This document shows, piece by piece, positions 18,096-26,888 of a stretch of 64,000 nt of DNA. Numbering within the stretch: position 1 is the stretch's first letter; every line of letters begins with the position of its first letter. The translations under genes were made by a program, and so were the position numbers. The notes beneath the pieces were generated by a model. That model was not told the DNA's origin and did not search any database. It saw only the letters and a list, made by a program, of their open reading frames with translations. Source of the DNA: Mucilaginibacter_A sp964251965 (lineage in GTDB: Bacteria; Bacteroidota; Bacteroidia; Sphingobacteriales; Sphingobacteriaceae); the NCBI GenBank assembly GCA_964251965.1, contig CAXULQ010000005.1, positions 1-64,000 on the forward strand, written 5' to 3'.

Positions 18096-19988
18096 ATGGC
18101 AACAGCATTAACAGTTAATAGTCCATCTACAATTCATGTTCATGAAAATCACGAACATGGGGAGCACCATCATAAAGAAACCTTTCTAACAAAATACGTG
18201 TTTAGTCAGGATCATAAAATGATTGCTAAGCAATTTTTGATTACAGGTATTATCATGGGTGTAACAGCAATGATTCTATCTATATTATTTCGCATACAAT
18301 TAGCATATCCTAATACATCGTTTCCTTTTCTTCAAACATTGTTAGGCCGTTTTGCGCCGGAGGGTCGTTTAGACCCTAATTTTTACCTTTCCTTAGTTAC
18401 GATACATGGTACTATCATGGTATTTTTTGTATTAACTGCTGGATTAAGCGGCACGTTTAGTAACTTACTGATTCCGTTACAGTTAGGTGCCCGTGATATG
18501 GCCTCTCCATTTTTAAACATGTTATCGTATTGGTTTTTCTTTACGGCATGCGTAATTATGATGAGTTCTTTCTTCGTACAAAAAGGTCCCGCAGGCGGAG
18601 GATGGACAATTTACCCGCCATTATCCGCTTTGCCTAAAGCAATGCCAGGCTCAGAAATGGGCATGACGTTATGGTTAGCCAGTATGGTTTTATTTGTAGC
18701 CTCTCAATTAATGGGCGGTATCAATTATATCAGTACGGTTTTAAACATGCGTACTAAAGGAATGGATTTGTGGAAAATGCCTTTAACAATTTGGGCGTTC
18801 TTTTTAACTGCAGTTTTAGGTGTATTGTCTTTTCCGGTATTAGTAGCTGGTGTTGTCTTGTTAATATTTGACAGGGGAATGGGAACAAGTTTCTATCTTT
18901 CTGATATTGTTTTAAATGGATCTGTATTACCTAATGAAGGTGGCAGCCCGATATTATTTGAACATTTATTTTGGTTTTTAGGACACCCGGAAGTGTATAT
19001 TGTAATTATGCCGGCAATGGGGATAGCTTCAGAAGTAATGGCCGTTAATTCGCGCAAGCCAATATTTGGTTACCATGCCATGGTTTATTCTTTAATCGGT
19101 ATCACTGTTTTGTCATTTATTGTTTGGGGTCACCACATGTTTGTAACGGGAATGAACCCTTTCATTGGAGGTGTTTTCATGATTACAACCTTAATTATTG
19201 CAGTTCCATCGGCAGTGAAAACGTTTAACTGGTTAGCAACTTTATGGCGAGGCAATATTAGGTTTACACCAGCAATGATGTTTGCGATAGGATTAGTTTC
19301 CTTCTTTATTTCTGGTGGCTTAACAGGAATATTTTTGGGTAATGCAGCTTTGGATATCAATTTACATGATACTTATTTTGTTGTTGCACACTTTCACTTG
19401 GTAATGGGTTCGGCAGCGATTTTTGGTATGTTGGCAGGTGTGTACCATTGGTATCCTAAGTTATTTGGAAGATTGATGGATGAAAGGTTAGGATACTTAC
19501 ACTTTTGGTTAACTTTCATCGGCGCCTACTTGGTTTTCTTCCCAATGCACTTTATGGGCTTGGATGGTGTACCACGCAGATATTACGCTTTTACAGAGTT
19601 TGAATCCATGAAACAGTGGTTGTCTGTAAATACGTTTATTACCTGGGCAGCCATTATGTCGGCATTAGCACAAGTTGCATTCTTGTTCAACTTCTTTTAC
19701 TCTATATTTTATGGTAAAAAGGCGACGCAAAATCCTTGGAATGCGAATACTTTAGAATGGACAACTCCTGTTGAACGTATTCATGGTAACTGGCCGGGAG
19801 AAATTCCTACTGTTTATCGTTGGTCTTATGATTACAGTAAACCGGGGCATGATCAGGATTTCATTCCTCAAACTGTTCCTTTTTCACAGACTATGACTTC
19901 AAACTTACCTCATGATTTTGAGGATGATCCGGAAGTGGAAATGCTGCAGTCAGAATGGCTTAAACAAAACCCGCAGGAAGTTAAATAA
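18096..19988 (+). CDS. coxA: Cytochrome c oxidase subunit I
   Basis: Catalytic heme a/a3-CuB subunit, 630 residues. A His-rich N-terminal leader (HVHENHEHGEHHHKET) precedes the first membrane helix. Ligand regions are visible: HGTIMVFFVLT near 107, the CuB His-Tyr pair in GHPEVYIVIMP near 295, WGHHMFVTGM near 346, and HDTYFVVAHFHLVMG near 423. It lies 12 bases after coxB. A 45-residue charged tail follows the last helix. The gene ends before a strong terminator. Confidence 0.96.
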   Translation: MATALTVNSPSTIHVHENHEHGEHHHKETFLTKYVFSQDHKMIAKQFLITGIIMGVTAMILSILFRIQLAYPNTSFPFLQTLLGRFAPEGRLDPNFYLSLVTIHGTIMVFFVLTAGLSGTFSNLLIPLQLGARDMASPFLNMLSYWFFFTACVIMMSSFFVQKGPAGGGWTIYPPLSALPKAMPGSEMGMTLWLASMVLFVASQLMGGINYISTVLNMRTKGMDLWKMPLTIWAFFLTAVLGVLSFPVLVAGVVLLIFDRGMGTSFYLSDIVLNGSVLPNEGGSPILFEHLFWFLGHPEVYIVIMPAMGIASEVMAVNSRKPIFGYHAMVYSLIGITVLSFIVWGHHMFVTGMNPFIGGVFMITTLIIAVPSAVKTFNWLATLWRGNIRFTPAMMFAIGLVSFFISGGLTGIFLGNAALDINLHDTYFVVAHFHLVMGSAAIFGMLAGVYHWYPKLFGRLMDERLGYLHFWLTFIGAYLVFFPMHFMGLDGVPRRYYAFTEFESMKQWLSVNTFITWAAIMSALAQVAFLFNFFYSIFYGKKATQNPWNANTLEWTTPVERIHGNWPGEIPTVYRWSYDYSKPGHDQDFIPQTVPFSQTMTSNLPHDFEDDPEVEMLQSEWLKQNPQEVK

Positions 19989-20017
19989 TAACTATAACAT
20001 ATATTTAATTCATTATC

Positions 20018-20066
20018 AGGGTATTTATGCAGGGATTTTATCCTTCTTAAATACCCTTAGTTTTTG
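20018..20066 (+). terminator. Intrinsic terminator after coxA
   Basis: AGGGTATTTA (20018-20027) pairs with TAAATACCCT (20048-20057), enclosing a smaller AGGAT-like hairpin (AGGGAT/ATCCTT), and is followed by a T-rich run. It splits the act-cox structural genes from the ctaA assembly genes. Confidence 0.8.
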
Positions 20067-20074
20067 TTATTAAT

Positions 20075-21154
20075 TTGAAGTATTCAAAGACAGAAAAAAG
20101 ATTTCAATCAACCAATCTATTATCTATAGTTGCGCTGTTTATATTAATCTTAGCCGGAGGCGTTGTACGAAGTACAGGTTCTGGAATGGGTTGTCCGGAC
20201 TGGCCAAAATGTTTCGGGCAGTATATTCCACCGGTAAAAGAAGCACAGCTACCTAAAAACTATAAAACTCAATATGGCGAAAACCAATTGAAAAAAAACA
20301 AGCATTTTGCAAAAGTGCTGGATGCTTTGGGGTATACTTCTTTGGCTTCCAAAATTAGATCGGATACTTCAGCAACGTCTAATCAACAAGAAGAATTTAA
20401 TCCAGCAAAAACCTGGACAGAATATATAAACAGATTAATAGGTGCAATTACTGGCCTGTTTCTTTTACTAACGGCGGCATACTCTTTTTACTATTGGAAA
20501 AAAAGTAAGGCAATTGTTACTTTAAGTATAATTAATTTGATTTTAGTTGCTTTTCAAGCGTGGCTTGGGTCGATCGTGGTTTCATCCAATCTGGTTCCCT
20601 GGGTTGTAACTGCACACATGCTTATTGCCTTGTGTATTTTGGCAATTAGTATTTATACATATCATAAATCAAAGTTTATACAAGCAGGAACGAATATCCA
20701 TGCGAAATTAGTGGTACTGCTTGTAACTTGTGCAGCGTTATTATTAGACATTATACAAATTACTATAGGAACAAAAGTTAGGGAAAATATAGACGAATTT
20801 TCTGCAAAACTAAAAGGAAGTTTTAGACAAGAATGGATAAACGGAGCTGGTAAAGTATTGGATAACCATAAAAATATTGCGTTGGCAGTAATTGTAGTGA
20901 ATATATTTTTATATTATATTATCAGAAAAAACTTTATCAAAAGTTCGATCCAGCAACAGCTAATGAGCGTAAGCTTTATTATCATTATGTTCCAGGCATT
21001 TGCTGGTGCAATATTAACTTATTTGAGTTTACCGCCTGTAGCACAAATTGTCCATATTTTGCTGGCAACCTTGTTGTTTAGTACACAGTTTTATTTATTG
21101 CTGAATTTATTTGAATCAGCAGAAACGTTAGGAGTGAAATATGACCAGAAGTGA
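20075..21154 (+). CDS. ctaA: Heme A synthase (CtaA/COX15)
   Basis: Converts heme O to heme A for the oxidase. The 359-residue membrane protein has about eight hydrophobic segments and the motif GVVRSTGSGMGCPDWPKCFGQ near residue 30. His residues in HMLIALCILAISIY and HILLATLLF are candidates for heme ligands. The start appears to be TTG at 20075: the next Met is inside the first conserved motif, and no upstream ATG is in frame before the terminator. It overlaps ctaB by 14 bases. Confidence 0.9.
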   Translation: MKYSKTEKRFQSTNLLSIVALFILILAGGVVRSTGSGMGCPDWPKCFGQYIPPVKEAQLPKNYKTQYGENQLKKNKHFAKVLDALGYTSLASKIRSDTSATSNQQEEFNPAKTWTEYINRLIGAITGLFLLLTAAYSFYYWKKSKAIVTLSIINLILVAFQAWLGSIVVSSNLVPWVVTAHMLIALCILAISIYTYHKSKFIQAGTNIHAKLVVLLVTCAALLLDIIQITIGTKVRENIDEFSAKLKGSFRQEWINGAGKVLDNHKNIALAVIVVNIFLYYIIRKNFIKSSIQQQLMSVSFIIIMFQAFAGAILTYLSLPPVAQIVHILLATLLFSTQFYLLLNLFESAETLGVKYDQK

Positions 21155-22004
21155 TTTTTCTAAACTGATCAAGTTTCGTCTTACTTTTCTTGTAGTTTTT
21201 TCAGCTTCTATATCTTTTTTAATCGGCAGCAAAGTAAACGGTGAGATCGTTTGGAAAAATTGGGCACTGCTAATAATTGGTGGGTTTTTAGTTACTGCTG
21301 CCGCAAACGGATTTAATGAAATCATAGAAAAAGATTTGGATAAATTAATGAAGAGGACTGCTGACAGGCCTTTGCCTTCGGGAAAAATGACTAACGGACA
21401 AGCTTTGGTTCTTAGCCTTTTTATGGGAATCATCGGTACGCTTATTTTAGGCCATCTTAATTTAACCACGGGCTATCTTTCCATATTTTCTATTTTTTTG
21501 TATGCTTTTGTTTATACTCCAGCTAAACGAAAAACACCTATTGCTGTTTTTATCGGTGCAATTCCTGGTGCATTGCCACCGTTAATAGGATATGTGGCAG
21601 CACATGAAAAGATAGATTACGTGTCACTTATATTATTTATTGTACAATTTATTTGGCAGTTTCCACATTTTTGGTCGATTGCATGGGTGTTGGATGATGA
21701 TTACAAACTTGCAGGTTTCCGGTTATTGCCAACCGGCAAGCGCGATTCAACAAGTGCAATTATTATATTTGTATTTACATTAATCTTGGTTCCGGTAAGT
21801 TTGTTGCCAACATTTTACGGTATTGGAGGTTTATATGTAGGTGCAATTTCACTAATAAGCAGTTTTGTTTTTTTATATTTTGCTTTTGATTTATTGTTAA
21901 AACAAGATATAACCTCAGCACAAAAACTAATGTACTGCTCTTTCTTTTACCTGCCGATAGTTCAGTTGGCATTATTATTTGATTTTGTTGGAAAATTAAA
22001 ATGA
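21141..22004 (+). CDS. ctaB: Protoheme IX farnesyltransferase (heme O synthase)
   Basis: Adds a farnesyl group to heme b to give heme O, the step before CtaA. A 287-residue UbiA-family membrane protein with the first Asp-rich motif NGFNEIIEKDLDKLMKRTADRP near residue 55 and the second region near 180 (WVLDDDYKLAGFRLLP). It overlaps ctaA upstream and the first subunit III gene downstream by four bases, so these genes form one translationally coupled run. Confidence 0.94.
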   Translation: MTRSDFSKLIKFRLTFLVVFSASISFLIGSKVNGEIVWKNWALLIIGGFLVTAAANGFNEIIEKDLDKLMKRTADRPLPSGKMTNGQALVLSLFMGIIGTLILGHLNLTTGYLSIFSIFLYAFVYTPAKRKTPIAVFIGAIPGALPPLIGYVAAHEKIDYVSLILFIVQFIWQFPHFWSIAWVLDDDYKLAGFRLLPTGKRDSTSAIIIFVFTLILVPVSLLPTFYGIGGLYVGAISLISSFVFLYFAFDLLLKQDITSAQKLMYCSFFYLPIVQLALLFDFVGKLK

Positions 22005-22579
22005 ATCAGTCAATATTAGATAAAGAGAAGCTAAACCTTCAGCCAAAAAAGTTTAACATGTGGTTGTTTATTATCACTTCGTTTATGCTTTTTGCTGCTT
22101 TTACCAGTGGTTTTATTGTTTACACGCAGGGTTCGGCCAATAGAGGGATCAAAATTGTCCTTCCTCATGCTTTTATATTCAGCACAATTATCATTCTTTT
22201 TAGCAGTGCAACCATGTATATGGCTTTTCGTTCTGCAAAGAGATTGCAGTTTAATAAGCAGAAGCAGTTTTTATGGCTGACACTTGCTTTAGGCATTGGT
22301 TTTTTTTGTGTTCAGTTTTATGCCTGGAATATATTAGTTAATATGGGCGTTTATTTAATTAACCCTAATGCTTCACAGTCTTTTATCTATATATTTACTG
22401 GTGTCCACTTAGTCCATATATTGGCTGGATTAATTCTGTTGGTTGGCTGTTTGGTAAGTAGTTATAAAAATTCGCCACAGGTAAAAAAGATTTTTCAGTT
22501 AGAAATGGCCTCGATTTTTTGGCATTTTGTAGATATTTTATGGATTTATCTTTATGTTTTTTTACTTTTGAATCAATAA
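22001..22579 (+). CDS. Heme-copper oxidase subunit III family protein, first copy
   Basis: A 192-residue membrane protein with five hydrophobic segments, of the subunit III family (GVHLVHILAGLILLV and MASIFWHFVDILWIYLYVFL near the C-terminus are typical). It lacks the first two helices of long subunit III proteins. Two consecutive subunit III-like genes are the rule in this phylum; this one is the more divergent. Confidence 0.85.
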   Translation: MNQSILDKEKLNLQPKKFNMWLFIITSFMLFAAFTSGFIVYTQGSANRGIKIVLPHAFIFSTIIILFSSATMYMAFRSAKRLQFNKQKQFLWLTLALGIGFFCVQFYAWNILVNMGVYLINPNASQSFIYIFTGVHLVHILAGLILLVGCLVSSYKNSPQVKKIFQLEMASIFWHFVDILWIYLYVFLLLNQ

Positions 22580-22601
22580 TAATCCTCTATATATAAATTA
22601 G

Positions 22602-23288
22602 ATGAGTACAACTGTAGCACCTATAGACCGAATTAAAACAACACCTTGGGCAGGTGGCCGCTCTCCATTTTCTATTGAATACGGAAAAATGATGATGTGG
22701 TTTTTCTTGCTTTCAGATGCTTTTACCTTTTCAGCATTATTAATTGCTTATGGTGCTTTGCGGTTTAGTTCAAAAGCGTGGCCAATGCCGGACGAGGTTT
22801 TCCAATCTATTCCTTTTATAAAAGAACATGGTGCACCATTAGTTTTCGTAGGGTTGATGACTTTTGTGCTAATTATGAGTTCGGTAACAATGGTTTTAGC
22901 TGTAGAAGCAGGGCATCGCGACTCCAAAAAGGAAGTGATCAACTGGATGATTCTAACAGTGATTGGCGGAATTATATTTTTAAGTTGCCAAGCTTTAGAA
23001 TGGACACATTTACACGAAGAAGGTGCTTGGTGGGGCAGCAATCCTTTCAAAAGTTCAACTGGATTAAATACGGGGACTAATTTTACCAACTTGTTTTTTA
23101 CAATTACCGGTTTCCATGGTTTTCACGTTTTCAGTGGTGTAATTATTAACATTATAATATTGATTAACGTAATAAAAGGCACATATCAAAAACGGGGAAG
23201 CTATTTAATGGTAGAAAAAGTAGGTTTGTACTGGCATTTTGTAGATTTAGTATGGGTTTTTGTATTTACATTTTTCTACCTGGTATAA
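22602..23288 (+). CDS. coxC: Cytochrome c oxidase subunit III, second copy
   Basis: A 228-residue membrane protein of the CoxC family. Characteristic parts are PFSIEYGKMMMWFFLLSDAF near residue 22, a central helix LILTVIGGIIFLSCQALEW region near 115-135 with the downstream Glu, and the C-terminal FHGFHVFSGVIINII and GLYWHFVDLVWVFVFTFFYLV. Subunit III holds lipids and stabilises the catalytic core. It lies 22 bases after the first copy and 19 before subunit IV. Confidence 0.92.
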   Translation: MSTTVAPIDRIKTTPWAGGRSPFSIEYGKMMMWFFLLSDAFTFSALLIAYGALRFSSKAWPMPDEVFQSIPFIKEHGAPLVFVGLMTFVLIMSSVTMVLAVEAGHRDSKKEVINWMILTVIGGIIFLSCQALEWTHLHEEGAWWGSNPFKSSTGLNTGTNFTNLFFTITGFHGFHVFSGVIINIIILINVIKGTYQKRGSYLMVEKVGLYWHFVDLVWVFVFTFFYLV

Positions 23289-23307
23289 ATTTAATCAAGA
23301 AAATATT

Positions 23308-23649
23308 ATGAGCGAAGAAACTTCAAATGTTCATCATGACGAGGAACATGAATCACTTACAAAGAATAAGATATGGCAAGTGTTTTTTGTGCTGTTAGGC
23401 ATAACTGCTATTGAGTTTATTATTGCATTGTATCTTGTTCCACATCATGTTTTAAAACAGGGAATAGCAAATCCAGTTTATGTTTTGCTTACTTTGGCCA
23501 AAGCGTTTTACATTGTAGCCTATTTTATGCACCTGAGGTTTGAAAAAGTTGGAATGGTTTATACAATCTTGGTTCCAACGCTTTTCATTATTGGTTTGAT
23601 ACTTGTTTTAACTAACGAAAGTAATTACTGGTTGTTTACCAGGCTTTAA
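23308..23649 (+). CDS. Cytochrome c oxidase subunit IV (prokaryotic type)
   Basis: A 113-residue protein with a His/Glu-rich N-terminus (VHHDEEHESLTKNK) and three membrane helices, matching the COX4_pro/caa3 subunit IV family (FVLLGITAIEFIIALYLVP, LTLAKAFYIVAYFMHLRFE). I chose the ATG at 23308 because the longer frame starts inside coxC. It is a small structural subunit. The following gene begins on its last base. Confidence 0.85.
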   Translation: MSEETSNVHHDEEHESLTKNKIWQVFFVLLGITAIEFIIALYLVPHHVLKQGIANPVYVLLTLAKAFYIVAYFMHLRFEKVGMVYTILVPTLFIIGLILVLTNESNYWLFTRL

Positions 23650-24356
23650 TGTCCTACTTAACAATTGTTAAAAGGTTTGTAATCCTGGTACTTATACTGA
23701 TAGTACCAGGATTTTTGTATTATTTACTCCAGGCAAAAGGTAAAAACAGGTATAAGCCGCTTCCTATTTATGGTCCTAAACAAGTCGCCAAGACTTTTCA
23801 TAAAATAAGGGGAAAAACGGTTTATGATACAATTTACCATCAAATCCGGGATTTTAAATTATACGACCAGGAAAATAATTTGGTCACCCAAAAAAGCTTT
23901 ACAGGAAAAGTGGTTGTAGCTAATTTTTTCTTCACTGGATGTCCGACTTTGTGTAAAGAAATCGGTAAAAATATTGCTGGATTGGCGAATGACTATAAGC
24001 GAAATACCATGCTTAAATTTGTTTCTATCACCGTTGACCCGCAAACAGATAATCCAAGTGTTTTAAAAACTTATGCCAATTCTTTAAATGCCAACGAAAA
24101 CCAGTGGAGGTTTTTGACTGGTGACACAGCAACAATATATTCATTAAGTCGCAACGGATTTTTGGTATCGGCGATTAACGGCAATAACAATCCAGACAAC
24201 TTTGTTTACAGTGAAAAACTTATTTTGGTTGACCAGGAAAGAAGAATCAGAGGATATTATAACGGAAGTTCGGTTAACGAAATTGCAAAACTTAACGACG
24301 AGATAAAAGTGTTGATTGCAGAAGAATTAAGAAAAGTTAAAAGCAATTTATATTGA
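23649..24356 (+). CDS. SCO1/SenC-family protein with changed copper-ligand position
   Basis: A 235-residue membrane-anchored thioredoxin-fold protein (one N-terminal helix about residues 6-27). The copper or redox motif CPTLC is in FFFTGCPTLCKEIG near residue 100. Sco proteins normally carry a His in the F-x-H stretch close to the end; here that stretch reads NFVYSEKLILVD, with Tyr in place of His. This may reduce copper binding and favour a thiol-redox role. It is coupled to the subunit IV gene (one-base overlap) and to the DUF420 gene (TGATG). Confidence 0.85.
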   Translation: MSYLTIVKRFVILVLILIVPGFLYYLLQAKGKNRYKPLPIYGPKQVAKTFHKIRGKTVYDTIYHQIRDFKLYDQENNLVTQKSFTGKVVVANFFFTGCPTLCKEIGKNIAGLANDYKRNTMLKFVSITVDPQTDNPSVLKTYANSLNANENQWRFLTGDTATIYSLSRNGFLVSAINGNNNPDNFVYSEKLILVDQERRIRGYYNGSSVNEIAKLNDEIKVLIAEELRKVKSNLY

Positions 24357-24952
24357 TGGAAATACAAAACAAAAATTATACACAAGACAAGTTTGTCTTT
24401 CGTTTCATCATCGGCCTTTCGCTAATTGTATTTTTGGTAGTCGTCGTACTCATCATGAAGATTCTGCCTGTTCCGGCAACTTTACCAACTTTTACCAATA
24501 AACTGCCTTTAGTTAATGCCTATTTAAACGGTACATGCAGTATTTTACTCTTGCTTTCATTATATTTCATTAAAAGAAGGAATATTTTAATGCACAAAAC
24601 ATTAAACATAACTGCATTTATACTTTCTTCCTGCTTTTTAATTATTTATATTGTCTTTCATTACCTGGCACCGGAAACCAATTTTGGGGATTTAGATGGC
24701 AACCATATTCTTTCAATAACAGAAAAAGAAGCTGTTGGAAGCATTCGTTATATTTACTATGCACTCTTAATTACACACATTATTTGTGCAGCTATTGTAT
24801 TGCCGCTAATTTTATTTAGTTTTTATTTCGCCTTAAAAAATCAAATTGATAAACATCGAAAAATTGTACGATGGACCTGGCCTATTTGGTTTTATGTTAC
24901 CGTGAGCGGTGTTGTAGTTTATTTAATGATTTCGCCATATTACAATTTTTAG
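24356..24952 (+). CDS. DUF420 membrane protein (CtaM-like oxidase assembly factor)
   Basis: A 198-residue membrane protein with about five helices. It belongs to DUF420 (YozB/CtaM type), with conserved His positions in LMHKTLNITAF and HIICAAIVLPL and the DKHRKIVRWTWPIWFYVTVSG motif near the end. In Staphylococcus the family member CtaM is needed for aa3 oxidase assembly; a similar role fits this place. The start is the ATG overlapping the stop of the Sco gene. Confidence 0.85.
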   Translation: MEIQNKNYTQDKFVFRFIIGLSLIVFLVVVVLIMKILPVPATLPTFTNKLPLVNAYLNGTCSILLLLSLYFIKRRNILMHKTLNITAFILSSCFLIIYIVFHYLAPETNFGDLDGNHILSITEKEAVGSIRYIYYALLITHIICAAIVLPLILFSFYFALKNQIDKHRKIVRWTWPIWFYVTVSGVVVYLMISPYYNF

Positions 24953-24979
24953 CGTTAATTTTGTAGTACAAGTTATAGT

Positions 24980-24989
24980 GCTTCTTTTA
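24980..24989 (-). repeat. Dispersed motif A copy, intergenic
   Basis: GCTTCTTTTA followed by TCACCTAAA, an extension shared with the copy at 62711. It lies between the DUF420 gene and the small Cys protein, followed by a weak dyad and a T-rich run. Confidence 0.5.
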
Positions 24990-25045
24990 TCACCTAAATT
25001 TTGTGAAAGCATTATTTTTTCTGTCATTATATCAAAAATATTTCA

Positions 25046-25321
25046 ATGAAAAATTTAAAAATAATATTTGCCTGTTTGGTATTGTTGCTTGCTTTTTTAA
25101 GTCCGCAACTATCAAAAGCACAATGCGCCATGTGTGCTGCCAATGCAGAAACTTCCCACAATAGCGGCAACAACAAAGCGGATGGTTTAAATACAGGCAT
25201 CATGGTTTTATTGGCGGCACCTTACCTGGCAGCCGGAGTAGTAGGTTATATTTGGTATAAAAGGTTTAGGCGGAAAAACATCGAACTAAATATGCGTAAC
25301 GAAAAACTTAATTTAAATTGA
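25046..25321 (+). CDS. Small exported membrane protein with a CxxC motif
   Basis: A 91-residue protein with a signal peptide (cleavage after SKAQ, about residue 25), the motif CAMCAAN right at the mature N-terminus, one membrane helix (about 52-70) and a basic cytoplasmic tail. I do not know a named family. Its place at the end of the oxidase assembly genes and the exposed CxxC suggest a redox or metal role linked to the oxidase, which is only an inference. Confidence 0.65.
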   Translation: MKNLKIIFACLVLLLAFLSPQLSKAQCAMCAANAETSHNSGNNKADGLNTGIMVLLAAPYLAAGVVGYIWYKRFRRKNIELNMRNEKLNLN

Positions 25322-25348
25322 GCTTTTTTTGCCGATAAACTTTTAAAT

Positions 25349-25358
25349 GCTTCTTTTA
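25349..25358 (-). repeat. Dispersed motif A copy, intergenic
   Basis: GCTTCTTTTA between the small Cys protein and the DUF2461 gene. Confidence 0.45.
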
Positions 25359-25389
25359 ACATATTATTTTTAATAAAAGGATTAATAAG

Positions 25390-26049
25390 ATGATCGAGGC
25401 AGAAACATTTGATTTTCTAAAAAACCTGGCCGAAAATAATAACCGCGACTGGTTTACAGAACATAAAACAACTTACGAACATGCCCGCGAAAATGTAATT
25501 GATTTTGCACAACAACTGCTTCAACTACTGGCTAAAACAGATCCGCAAGTAAATGCTGATATTGATCCTAAAAAATGCGTGATGCGTATTTATCGTGATA
25601 TTCGTTTCAGCAAAGATAAAACGCCTTATAAAAGTAATTTCGGTATCAACTTTAAAACCGGCAATGGCACTGCGGAGATGGGTTACTATGTTCATATCCA
25701 ACCCAGCAATTCTTTTGCAGGAGGAGGATATTGGATGCCAGGTGCAGAACATTTAAAAGCCATCCGCCAGGAAATAGATTACAACGGCGCAACCTTAAAC
25801 GCCATTATCAACGATGCTTCTTTTACCCAATATTTTTCTTCGTTTGGACAGCAGGAACAATTAAAAAATAATCCGAAAGGTTATGAAGCAGACCATCCTT
25901 ACATTAATTTTTTGAAGTTGAAAAGTTTTGCAGCTATACATTCATTGTCAGATCAAGAATTGACGGATAAACCGGCTGTGCAAAACGTGGTAAAATTATT
26001 GGCCAAAATTAAACCGCTAAATAACTTTCTTGACCAAGCTTTGCATTGA
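25390..26049 (+). CDS. DUF2461 family protein
   Basis: A 219-residue soluble protein matching DUF2461 (TIGR02453). Conserved stretches are FDFLKNLAENNNRDWFTEHK near residue 4, RIYRDIRFSKDKTPYKSNFGINF near 62 and GYYVHIQPSNSFAGGGYWMP near 97. The function of this widespread family is unknown. The gene contains a perfect 14-base copy of dispersed motif A (25813-25826). Confidence 0.85.
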   Translation: MIEAETFDFLKNLAENNNRDWFTEHKTTYEHARENVIDFAQQLLQLLAKTDPQVNADIDPKKCVMRIYRDIRFSKDKTPYKSNFGINFKTGNGTAEMGYYVHIQPSNSFAGGGYWMPGAEHLKAIRQEIDYNGATLNAIINDASFTQYFSSFGQQEQLKNNPKGYEADHPYINFLKLKSFAAIHSLSDQELTDKPAVQNVVKLLAKIKPLNNFLDQALH

Positions 26050-26106
26050 TTAGAGTCTTAAGATTGTGCTATTGGTTCCAAAGAAAAAGAGACTGAAAAA
26101 ATACTG

Positions 26107-26120
26107 GTAAAAGAAGCATC
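26107..26120 (+). repeat. Dispersed motif A, full 14-base copy
   Basis: Exact GTAAAAGAAGCATC three bases before the ATG of the metallophosphoesterase gene. Confidence 0.6.
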
Positions 26121-26123
26121 CGC

Positions 26124-26888
26124 ATGAAAACTTATGCTGTCCTTTCTGATATTCATGGTAACTCCCTTGCTTTAAAAGCGGTTTTAAAAGACATAAAATC
26201 TCGGAAAGTTAATGTGATTATAAATTTGGGCGACCATGTTTTTGGTCCGTTAGAACCGCAAAAAACAGCAGACCTGATTTTGGCGGAAGAAATGGTTTGC
26301 ATCAGCGGAAATAAAGACCGTGATATTTTAGAAAACCTGGAACGATCAACCCAAGATAAAACGCTGGAGCAAGTCAAAAAAAACTTGGATAAAAGAAGTA
26401 TCGACTGGTTAAAAAGCCTTCCTTCAACCCAAAGTATAGATGAACTTATTTTTGCCTGCCACGGAACACCAGAAAGCGACAACGAATATTTGCTGGAAGA
26501 AGTAACGGAAAACGGAGTTTTTGTTTTTAAAGATGAAGAACTTGTCTCGAAAACAGTTGACATAAAAGAACAGATAATTCTATGTGGTCATTCTCATGTT
26601 AACCGTGTCATTTGGCTCTCCAATGGAAAAATCATTTTAAATCCTGGAAGTGTTGGTTTGCCTGCTTATCTGGGAAATGAAAAAGTTCGTTTTGCGATGG
26701 AATCCATGACACCACATGCTAAGTACGCTTTAATTTATGCCGATAAAAACAGCATTAAAACTGAGCAGGTTAATTGCCCTTATGATTGGAATGCTGCTTC
26801 GATAACAGCGCATAAAAATGGGAGGGAAGATTGGGCACAAGGTTTATTATATGGCCGGATGCCCAAATCTTTAAAAATTGAAACTTAA
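26124..26888 (+). CDS. Calcineurin-like metallophosphoesterase
   Basis: A 254-residue YfcE/MJ0936-like phosphoesterase. Metal-binding motifs are in order: SDIHGN (residues 8-13), LGDHVFGP near 37, GNKDRD near 62, HG in ACHGTPESDN near 114, and GHSHVNR with NPGSVGLPAY near 155-180. The C-terminal segment (KTEQVNCPYDWNAA) resembles diadenosine or protein phosphatase-type members. The substrate is unknown. It converges with rfbC, the stops overlapping by four bases. Confidence 0.85.
   Translation: MKTYAVLSDIHGNSLALKAVLKDIKSRKVNVIINLGDHVFGPLEPQKTADLILAEEMVCISGNKDRDILENLERSTQDKTLEQVKKNLDKRSIDWLKSLPSTQSIDELIFACHGTPESDNEYLLEEVTENGVFVFKDEELVSKTVDIKEQIILCGHSHVNRVIWLSNGKIILNPGSVGLPAYLGNEKVRFAMESMTPHAKYALIYADKNSIKTEQVNCPYDWNAASITAHKNGREDWAQGLLYGRMPKSLKIET

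Noticed and set aside
17947..20244. Two motif A copies in coxB and ctaA as proof of spread into respiratory genes
   Set aside because: Both code for VKEA in the sense frame without the ATC tail; they can be chance.
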